Source of the DNA: Halocynthiibacter styelae
GTDB lineage: Bacteria > Pseudomonadota > Alphaproteobacteria > Rhodobacterales > Rhodobacteraceae
Length of the DNA stretch: 64,000 nt
NCBI RefSeq assembly: GCF_016123485.1
Contig: NZ_JADCKQ010000016.1
Location: 1 to 64,000, forward strand
Reading direction: 5' to 3'
A program made the translations under genes and the position numbers. Position 1 is the stretch's first letter. Each line of letters starts with the position of its first letter. Positions 57,585 through 64,000 of this stretch are shown one piece after another. Under the pieces are notes generated by a model. The model searched no databases, was not told where the DNA came from, and saw only the letters and a list, made by a program, of their open reading frames with translations.

Positions 57585-58496
57585 TCAGGGCAGAGCCGCG
57601 ATATGGCTCTGCATCACGTCAAGCGAAGCTGTAGCGTCGATCTGTGTGGCAACGGACACCGTGGGACGGCTTGCATCTGCAGCCGTATTGCCGACCTCTT
57701 CGCCGTCACAGATCACCCGCAGTCCGGTGTCTTCACAGCCGAAGAACTGCGGATGTGAACAGGCCAGGACCGCCGCAGCATCATGCATCGGGCAGCCATC
57801 CAGATCAGCGATCTCTTTGTAGAACTTCAGGTAGAATTCAGAAATCCGCTGAATGAAACCACCTGTTTTTTTGGACGCCGCAGCGAGTGCTGTGAAATCT
57901 GCCGGTGTCAGCAGGGTCTGCAAGGTCACATCCAGCCCGACCATCACCGTGTTCAGCCCGCTTGCAAACACCGCGTCCGCAGCCGCCGGGTCGTGATAAA
58001 TATTGGCCTCGGCGTGGGGTGTGATATTGCCCGGGCAATGCAGATTGCCGCCCATGATCACCAGTTTACCCAGGTTTTCAGCGAACCCGGGGTCAAGCTT
58101 CAGGGCGTCAGCTATGTTGGTCAGGGGCGCAATGGCGCAGACCACAAGTTCGCCTTTGTGCTGCCGTGCCATTTCCACAAGGAACTCCGCCGCAGGCAGG
58201 GTGTGGTTCGTGCCGATCTGCGGCACCTCAGCCAGATCCCCCAGGCCTTCCGGCCCATGCACCCAGGCTGACGGTTCAAACGGGTAATCATTCCAGGGCT
58301 TTGCCGCGCCCTCAGACACAGGCGCATCTGCGCCAAGCATATCCAGCAGGAAACGCGCATTGCGGCTGGATTGATCCACGCGGGTATTGCCAAACACAGT
58401 GGTCAGGCCAATCAGGTCGATTTCGGGTAACGCATGGGCGAGCGCGATGGCAATCGCATCATCTACGCCCGGATCGGTATCAATAATCATTTTCAT
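57585..58496 (-). CDS. Nucleoside hydrolase
   Basis: A 303-residue inosine/uridine-preferring-type nucleoside hydrolase. The calcium-binding motif is MIIDTDPGVDDAIAIALA at the N-terminus; IMGGNLHCPGNITPHAEANIYHDPAAAD and CPMHDAAAVLA complete the active site. It hydrolyses the N-glycosidic bond of ribonucleosides. It lies next to peptide/oligopeptide-type uptake genes, but is a separate transcription unit. Confidence 0.95.
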   Translation of the reverse strand: MKMIIDTDPGVDDAIAIALAHALPEIDLIGLTTVFGNTRVDQSSRNARFLLDMLGADAPVSEGAAKPWNDYPFEPSAWVHGPEGLGDLAEVPQIGTNHTLPAAEFLVEMARQHKGELVVCAIAPLTNIADALKLDPGFAENLGKLVIMGGNLHCPGNITPHAEANIYHDPAAADAVFASGLNTVMVGLDVTLQTLLTPADFTALAAASKKTGGFIQRISEFYLKFYKEIADLDGCPMHDAAAVLACSHPQFFGCEDTGLRVICDGEEVGNTAADASRPTVSVATQIDATASLDVMQSHIAALP

Positions 58497-58543
58497 AGCG
58501 TGACGGGATAGCGGCCCGGGCCAGACAGCGCAACAAAAGAAAA

Positions 58544-58563
58544 CGGCGGGGATGACCCCGCCG
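58544..58563 (-). terminator. Intrinsic terminator after the second solute-binding protein gene
   Basis: CGGCGGGG (58544-58551) pairs with CCCCGCCG (58556-58563) over ATGA, followed on the minus strand by TTTTCTTTTG. It ends the gene at 58587. Confidence 0.92.
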
Positions 58564-58586
58564 CTCTGGTGGTTATGCGGTGAGGA

Positions 58587-60188
58587 TTAAGCGAACCACC
58601 AACGCTCACCTGCTTTGGACCCGTCCATGGTCCAGTTCGCGGCAACATCGTCGCCATGCGCAACCTCATTGGACAGACCCATGATGTAGTTGGCAAACAT
58701 CGGAACAATCGCGCCGCCATCATCATGAATAAGCGTCTGGGCCTCGGCATATTGTGTACGGCGCTTCGCCGGATCCAGTTCTGCGCGGGCTTCGGCCACG
58801 ACTTCGTTAAAGCGCAGGGCTGATTCTGTTGTGCGCCAGGCGGTGTCGTTCCATTCGGTTTCTGCCACATAGGCTGACGCAAACATCCAGTCTTCCGTCG
58901 GACGACCACCCCAGTAGCAGGCGCACCATGGTTTCTTGTTCCAGACGTTGGACCAGTAACCATCAGACGGTTCACGCACAACTTCGATCTCAATCCCGGC
59001 TTCTGCGGCAGAGGCGGCGATCAGCTGGGCTGCGTCAACCGCACCGGCAAAGGCCGCGTCGGATGCTGACAGCTGGATCGGGCCGGAGTGCCCGGATTTT
59101 TCATAGTGATGACGCGCAAGATCTGCATCAAATTCCCGCTGCGGGATGTCTGCTGCATGATATGGGTTTGCGGTGGAAATCGGGTGATCGTTGCCAATCG
59201 CACCATGGCCCAGCAGGATCTTATCCACCAGTTCCTGACGCGGGATCGACAGTTTCAGCGCCATGCGCAGATCATAGTTGTCGAAAGGTGCCGCATCCAC
59301 ACGCATCGGGAAGGTGTAATGCAATGTGCCGGTTTTCTCGAGGATGTTCACATTTGGGGCACGACCCAGCAGATTAACCGTTTTCGGGTCAATCCGGTCA
59401 ATCGCATGCACATCACCGGACAGCAGGGCGTTCTGACGGGCGGTCGGGTCGATCAGCGACAGAACCTCAACCTCATCAAAATAAGCGGGCTTATGGTAAT
59501 TCGCATTGCGCGAAGTGCTCAGGCGCACGCCTGGCTCATAGTTGTCGACTTTAAAGCCACCTGTGCCAATCCCGGCCAGTGTATCTACAGTGCCATCCAC
59601 AGAGGGCATGATCACCAGGTGATAATCGCTCATCAGGTAAGGGAAATCCGCATTCGGTGTTTCCAGCGTAAAGACAACCGTATCGCCATCCGCTGCCATA
59701 TCCTGGATCGGCGCAACCACACCTTTCGCAGCGGAAGTTGATTCTTCGCCGCGGTGCAGGTTGATGGTTGCAATCACATCTTCCGGGGTCAGCGTCTTGC
59801 CATTGTGGAATTCCACACCCTGACGCAGCTTAAAGCGCCATGTCTTCGCATCGTCAGATTCAAAGCTTTCCGCCAGATCACCAACCAATTCACCATTTGG
59901 CGCAACCTCGGTCAGGCTGTTGCCCCAGAGATAAGCCATGACCAGCGAAAATCCATTTTCATAGGTCAGCGGGTTGATGGTGTCTGTTGTTGACCCATGC
60001 GCCATGCCCATGATGAATTTGCCGCCGGATTTCGGTGTCGCGGCCATTGCCTGGTCTGCCATGCCAATCGCGGTCGGCACCAGAACGCCGGCTGCAACCA
60101 TCGACTGGATAAAGCTGCGGCGTGAAATTTCCTGGTTCGTCAGTTGATGTTTCCGGGACGCGATAAAGGCGTCTTTGCGTGAAAGCAT
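58587..60188 (-). CDS. ABC transporter solute-binding protein, family 5, Tat-exported (copy B)
   Basis: A 533-residue periplasmic binding protein of the dipeptide/oligopeptide/nickel group (SBP_bac_5). The Tat signal is SRRSFIQSMVAAG (about residues 23-35), cut near AMA. The gene begins at 60188 with AGGGAGAGGAAT before ATG; the longer frame crosses the intergenic region. It is a close paralogue of the gene at 60400-62010 and shares long identical stretches, for example HHYEKSGHSGPIQLSASDAA. The permease genes lie beyond the paralogue, divergently. The ligand may be a dipeptide, oligopeptide or another small solute. Confidence 0.95.
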   Translation of the reverse strand: MLSRKDAFIASRKHQLTNQEISRRSFIQSMVAAGVLVPTAIGMADQAMAATPKSGGKFIMGMAHGSTTDTINPLTYENGFSLVMAYLWGNSLTEVAPNGELVGDLAESFESDDAKTWRFKLRQGVEFHNGKTLTPEDVIATINLHRGEESTSAAKGVVAPIQDMAADGDTVVFTLETPNADFPYLMSDYHLVIMPSVDGTVDTLAGIGTGGFKVDNYEPGVRLSTSRNANYHKPAYFDEVEVLSLIDPTARQNALLSGDVHAIDRIDPKTVNLLGRAPNVNILEKTGTLHYTFPMRVDAAPFDNYDLRMALKLSIPRQELVDKILLGHGAIGNDHPISTANPYHAADIPQREFDADLARHHYEKSGHSGPIQLSASDAAFAGAVDAAQLIAASAAEAGIEIEVVREPSDGYWSNVWNKKPWCACYWGGRPTEDWMFASAYVAETEWNDTAWRTTESALRFNEVVAEARAELDPAKRRTQYAEAQTLIHDDGGAIVPMFANYIMGLSNEVAHGDDVAANWTMDGSKAGERWWFA

Positions 60189-60333
60189 ATTCCTCTCCCT
60201 TGTATGCCGTGGGGCGTATTTTTGTGCCCTTCGTTCGCACACCATAGAAGAGAAGTGTCGCAAAATAAACAGTTTGGTCGTTTTTGTTTTACTTAACCGG
60301 ATTTTGCGACCACTGGCGTCGCTTTTGAAACAA

Positions 60334-60358
60334 AAAAACAGCGGTGAAAACACCGCTG
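60334..60358. terminator. Terminator between the two solute-binding protein genes
   Basis: CAGCGGTG (60339-60346) pairs with CACCGCTG (60351-60358) over AAAA; T-tracts on the minus side and a shorter one on the plus side. It ends the gene at 60400, so the two paralogues are largely separate transcription units. Confidence 0.92.
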
Positions 60359-60399
60359 CCTTTTTCATCTTAAGGCTGAAATCAGCCGGAATTTTCAGC

Positions 60400-62010
60400 T
60401 TACGCGAACCACCAGCGCTCTGCTGCTTTGGTGCCGTCCAGCGTCCAGTTGGATGCGATGTTTTCGTCATGCGCGATCTCTTTAGAGACACCCATGATGT
60501 AGTTCGCAAACATCGGAACAGTGGAACCACTGTCATCCGCCAGCAGTTGCTGTGCTTCGGCATACATGCCGCGACGCTTGTCCTGGTCCAGTTCAGAACG
60601 GGCCTGCACAACGATTTCGTTGAAACGGTCCGCGCTTGGTGTGTCGCGGAAGGCGGTGTCGTTCCACTCAGATTCCTGAACATAACCAGATGTGAACATC
60701 CAGTCTTCAGTCGGACGACCGGACCAGTAAGAGGCACACCATGGCTTCTTGTTCCAGACGTTGGACCAGTAACCATCGGATGGCTCACGTACGACTTCGA
60801 TGTCGATGCCACATTCTGCAGCGGATGCAGAGATCAGCTGGGCTGCGTCAACCGCACCAGCGAAGGCCGCGTCAGACGCGGACAGCTGGATCGGGCCAGA
60901 GTGACCGGATTTCTCATAGTGGTGACGCGCTTTATCTGCATCAAACTCGCGCTGTGGCAGGTCAGACGCATGGAAGCGGTTCGCTGTGGAAATCGGGTGG
61001 TCGTTGCCAAGCGCACCATGGCCGTGCAGGATCTTGTCGACCAGTTCCTGACGTTTGATCGCGTATTTCAGCGCCAGACGCAGATCGTTGTTGTCAAACG
61101 GGGCTGCATCGCCACGCATCGGGAAGACATAGTGCAGAGTGCCTGTGACTTCTTCGATGTTGATGTTTGGCGCACGACCCAGCAGAGCAACGGTCTTCGG
61201 ATCAACGCGGTCAATCGCGTGAACGTCACCGGCCAGCAGAGCGTTCTGACGGGCAGTCGGATCAACCAGTGCCAGGATTTCAACCTGATCAAAGTGGCCT
61301 GCGCCTTCTTTCCAGGAGTTCGCAAACTTGTTGCCAACTGCGCGCACGCCTGGTTCATAGGTTTCGATCACATAAGAACCGGTACCAATGCCGGACTGCG
61401 GGTCAAGCGCGCCGGTTGAATCCACAGGCAGGATCTGCAGGTGGTAATCGCTCATCATGTATGGGAAGTCAGCGTTTGGCGCATCCAGTGTGAAGACAAC
61501 AGTGTTGCCATCGGCCTGAATGTCCTGGATCGGCGCAACAATACCCTTCGCAGCAGAGGTCGAATCCTCACCGCGGTGCATGTTGATGGATGCGATCACA
61601 TCTTCAGTGGTCAGAGTTTTGCCGTTGTGGAATTCCACGCCCTGACGAATGTTGAAACGCCATGTCTGCGCATCATCAGATTCAAAGCTTTCCGCCAGTT
61701 CACCAACCAGTTCATTCCGGTTGTTCACTTCGGTCAGTGTGTTGCCGAAGAGATAACCGATGGAACCAATGAAGTTGTTTTCATAGGTTGCCGGGTCAAG
61801 AACGTCTGTGGTGGAACCCGCAGCGATACCCTGGATGAACTTGCCACCCTTGTTAGGTGTCGCAGCCATAGCTTCGCTGGCCCAGGACAGAGCAGTTGGA
61901 ATCACCACACCAGCGGCGACCATGGACTGCATAAAGCTGCGGCGTGAGATAGTGCCGGCAGTCAGCTTCTGCTTTTGTTGTTGGATATAGAGGTCTTTGC
62001 GAGAACGCAT
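60400..62010 (-). CDS. ABC transporter solute-binding protein, family 5, Tat-exported (copy A)
   Basis: A 536-residue family 5 binding protein with Tat signal SRRSFMQSMVAAG (about residues 23-35). The start at 62010 (MRSRKDLYI) has GGGAG 8 bp upstream. It is highly similar to copy B along the whole length. It is divergent from the permease gene at 62419, so it is likely the binding protein first associated with this transporter. The 409-bp gap between them should hold both promoters. Confidence 0.95.
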   Translation of the reverse strand: MRSRKDLYIQQQKQKLTAGTISRRSFMQSMVAAGVVIPTALSWASEAMAATPNKGGKFIQGIAAGSTTDVLDPATYENNFIGSIGYLFGNTLTEVNNRNELVGELAESFESDDAQTWRFNIRQGVEFHNGKTLTTEDVIASINMHRGEDSTSAAKGIVAPIQDIQADGNTVVFTLDAPNADFPYMMSDYHLQILPVDSTGALDPQSGIGTGSYVIETYEPGVRAVGNKFANSWKEGAGHFDQVEILALVDPTARQNALLAGDVHAIDRVDPKTVALLGRAPNINIEEVTGTLHYVFPMRGDAAPFDNNDLRLALKYAIKRQELVDKILHGHGALGNDHPISTANRFHASDLPQREFDADKARHHYEKSGHSGPIQLSASDAAFAGAVDAAQLISASAAECGIDIEVVREPSDGYWSNVWNKKPWCASYWSGRPTEDWMFTSGYVQESEWNDTAFRDTPSADRFNEIVVQARSELDQDKRRGMYAEAQQLLADDSGSTVPMFANYIMGVSKEIAHDENIASNWTLDGTKAAERWWFA

Positions 62011-62418
62011 GCGTTGTCTCCCTGTAGTATTTTTAATCCTCGCCTGCACGCTACACTTCAAGGGGCTTAGCACCAAATAAAATTGTACGTTTCCTGGTGC
62101 CTTAAAGTCGTTTTTTGGCGTAATGATTTAATAACGACCTTTCGTGACGTTTATGCGAAATTGGCATTGATGATTTGCGCAAGGTTTTGCATCAAAAACG
62201 ACATGGCTGAAGGCGGTCTTTTGCCCGAGGTGGGAAATGCCTTTGTATTGTTTGTTTGTTAACGATCACGCCAGAGGTCTGAAAACGACATGAACTGTGA
62301 TAAAGCGGCTTTACAGGTGGGCTTTGCGCTGCATAGCATGTCCGGAAACAGGAGAGTGTCTGAATAACTGTCACCCATTCGGGGAAAAGACGGACGGGCA
62401 TTCAGGGGGGAGGATACC
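62011..62418. other. Divergent promoter region between binding protein and permease
   Basis: No credible gene is present in this 408-bp stretch. It must carry promoters in both directions for the leftward binding-protein gene and the rightward permease genes. I see an imperfect CACCA...TGGTG dyad at about 62070-62099 that could be an operator, but no strong -35/-10 pair. Confidence 0.5.
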
Positions 62419-63402
62419 GTGAACCTGATTATCATGACCATTCTGAAGCGCCTTGCGCTTGGGGTGGTGACTTTGTTTTTCGTGTCGCTGATTATTTTCA
62501 GCGCGATTCAGTTTTTGCCGGGCGATTTCGGCGAAGCGGTGCTGGGACAGGCGGCGACTGAAGAAACCGTTGCGGCGTTCCGTCGTGAACTTGGCCTCGA
62601 TGAACCGGCCTGGCGACGCTATCTTGACTGGGTTGGCGCAGCAGCCACCGGGGACTTTGGCACATCGTTTTCTGGTCGTGCGTCTTCCGGTGTAGACCGG
62701 TCCCGCCCTGTTGTGGAAATGATTTCATCTCCGCTGAAAAACACCCTGTTCCTTGCAGGTATGACAGCGATCGTGGCGGTGCCTCTGGCGCTGTTCCTGG
62801 GGATCACCGCAGCCCTGTGGCGCAATTCCATCTATGACCGTGTGATCAACGCGGCAACGCTGACGTCGATCTCCTTTCCGGAATTCTTTGTTGCTTATGT
62901 GCTGATGCTCTTCTCCACCCTCTGGTGGGGTCTGTCTGCAAACGCTACCGGCATCAACGATGCGGATGCCAGCATTCTCGACAAAGCCTACATGCTGATC
63001 CTGCCGTCCATGACCCTGACGCTGGTGATTGTCGCACATATGATGCGTATGACACGTGCCGCGATCATCAACCTTCTGGCCAGCCCATATATCGAAATGG
63101 CCCGCCTGAAAGGGCAAAGCAGCCTGCGCGTGATTCTGCGTCACGCCCTGCCAAATGCCTGGGCCCCCATCGCGACAGTGATCGCCTTCAACCTTGCATA
63201 TCTTGTTGTCGGTGTTGTTGTAGTCGAAGTGATTTTCGCTATTCCGGGCGCCGGCAAAGTGATGGTTGATTCTGTTGCATCGCGTGACATTCCTGTTGTT
63301 CAGGCCTGTGCGCTGATCTTCGCGTCGGTTTATATCCTGCTGAATCTTGCAGCAGATATCATCGGCATTGTGACCAACCCACGCTTGCTGCACCCGAAAT
63401 AA
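62419..63402 (+). CDS. ABC transporter permease, DppB/OppB type
   Basis: A 327-residue inner-membrane permease with six predicted helices. The BPD_transp_1 EAA loop is in MARLKGQSSLRVILRHALPNAWAP. The N-terminal LKRLALGVVTLFFVSLIIFSAIQFLPGD is typical of DppB/OppB-like proteins. The GTG start at 62419 follows GGGGAGGATACC, an excellent RBS. It forms the membrane channel with the next gene and belongs with the Tat-exported binding proteins. Confidence 0.95.
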   Translation: MNLIIMTILKRLALGVVTLFFVSLIIFSAIQFLPGDFGEAVLGQAATEETVAAFRRELGLDEPAWRRYLDWVGAAATGDFGTSFSGRASSGVDRSRPVVEMISSPLKNTLFLAGMTAIVAVPLALFLGITAALWRNSIYDRVINAATLTSISFPEFFVAYVLMLFSTLWWGLSANATGINDADASILDKAYMLILPSMTLTLVIVAHMMRMTRAAIINLLASPYIEMARLKGQSSLRVILRHALPNAWAPIATVIAFNLAYLVVGVVVVEVIFAIPGAGKVMVDSVASRDIPVVQACALIFASVYILLNLAADIIGIVTNPRLLHPK

Positions 63403-63414
63403 GAGAGGCCCGCT

Positions 63415-64000
63415 ATGACTGATACAAACAGCTATTCGGCGGCCACAGAGGTTGCCAGTACTATCACCCGCCGCACCCGTTGGGAACGCGCAAGAATCAC
63501 CCTGAAGAAAGCCCCGTTGACGGCCTGGTTCGGCATGATCGTGATTGCCTGCTATGTCTTCGTCGCCGTCTTTGCCCAATGGCTTGCGCCATATGGCGAG
63601 GCCGACAGCTCCTTCGCGGCTTATGCGCCCTGGGGCGATGGCCACGTCTTCGGCACCGATCAGATCGGCCGCGATGTGTTTTCCCGCCTGATCTATGGCG
63701 CGCAGAACACTGTGGGCATTGCCTTTATCACCACAATTCTGTCCTTCTTCATTGGCGGCGGCCTGGGGCTTGTAGCCTCAATCGATCAGGGTTGGATTGA
63801 TCAGCTTCTGTCGCGTTTCGTTGACATCCTGATGGCGATCCCAAGCCTGATCTTCGCACTGATGCTTCTGACCGTCTTCGGGTCTTCCGCCTGGAGCCTG
63901 ATCCTGATCATTGCGGTTCTCGACAGTACCCGCGTCTTCCGGATCACCCGGTCCGTTGCGGTCAACGTCGCCGTGATGGATTACGTCGAAGCCGCCCGCC
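63415..64000 (+). CDS. ABC transporter permease, DppC/OppC type (runs off the window)
   Basis: The first 195 residues of a DppC/OppC-like permease, 12 bp after the previous gene. The N-terminal cytoplasmic helix and first membrane segment (TAWFGMIVIACYVFVAVFAQWLAPYG) precede the signature HVFGTDQIGRDVFSRLIYGAQNTVGIAF. The EAA loop begins at the window edge (VAVMDYVEAAR). The gene continues beyond base 64000, and the ATPase genes are expected further on. Confidence 0.94.
   Translation, partial: MTDTNSYSAATEVASTITRRTRWERARITLKKAPLTAWFGMIVIACYVFVAVFAQWLAPYGEADSSFAAYAPWGDGHVFGTDQIGRDVFSRLIYGAQNTVGIAFITTILSFFIGGGLGLVASIDQGWIDQLLSRFVDILMAIPSLIFALMLLTVFGSSAWSLILIIAVLDSTRVFRITRSVAVNVAVMDYVEAAR

Noticed and set aside
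60175-61419. 414-codon frame antisense to a solute-binding protein gene
   Set aside because: A similar antisense stretch appears opposite the paralogue, as expected from shared coding sequence; no independent evidence.

Overview
This window is a stretch of chromosome from an alphaproteobacterium. It is most likely a marine-type member of the Rhodobacteraceae (Roseobacter group). The evidence is family-level protein similarity (DUF2948, UPF0262, DUF1285, DUF5928 glycosyltransferase, short RNase E/G between maf and yacG, Tat-exported family 5 solute-binding proteins), the gene order murA-DUF2948-hisD-UPF0262-phosphatase facing infA-maf-RNase-yacG, and a DctPQM TRAP transporter with its own two-component system. 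All functions are inferred from reading the sequence; no searches were run.

Layout. (1) 1-4982: an accessory, lower-GC region ending at the 3' end of tRNA-Thr(TGT). It has three unrecognised proteins (one a probable hybrid or truncated gene), two strong hairpin repeats, an AlkA-like DNA glycosylase, a C5-cytosine methyltransferase and a divergent SacI-like restriction endonuclease. (2) 5236-11721: dctPQM plus DctB/DctD; the DctD has lost both its sigma-54 contact loop and the Walker A lysine. (3) 11905-19591: housekeeping genes (infA, maf, RNase, yacG, phosphatase, hisD, murA) up to tRNA-Thr(GGT). (4) 19578-27845: an 8.3-kb integrated element in the 3' end of tRNA-Thr(GGT), bounded by a 14-bp direct repeat. 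It carries a headless large serine recombinase, a Panacea toxin-antitoxin pair, a frameshifted DUF3987 helicase-like gene, a Toprim primase, a previously unlisted 51-residue gene made of 15-residue repeats, a winged-helix protein, AlpA, an unknown protein and a tyrosine integrase. (5) 28071-45528: core genes: lipoprotein, GntR regulator, OmpA lipoprotein, degenerate GT51 protein, Ada-like methyltransferase, polA, two VOC genes beside HxlR or WYL regulators, HIT, a GT14 glycosyltransferase and sulfotransferase pair, adenosine kinase, nth, an anchored NYN nuclease, and a hydroxypyruvate isomerase-like gene. (6) 45603-52362: a MoxR-DUF58-BatA/DUF4159 membrane-complex operon. (7) 52393-64000: CueR-controlled copA-cueR, glpK, a nucleoside hydrolase, two tandem paralogous dipeptide/oligopeptide-binding proteins, and a divergent permease pair, the second running off the window.

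How genes work together. dctPQM imports C4-dicarboxylate-type acids under DctBD. The modification, glycosylase and restriction genes form a self-contained restriction-modification locus that may carry its own repair enzyme. The element's alpA, winged-helix, repeat protein, primase and DUF3987 genes read as one replication operon of a P4- or PICI-like satellite, with the Panacea pair as maintenance or defence cargo. CueR senses copper and drives copA from a 19-bp-spacer promoter that contains its dyad. The most interesting targets are the small repeat protein coupled to the primase, the Panacea pair and the element around it, the restriction-modification locus with its glycosylase, and the altered DctD.
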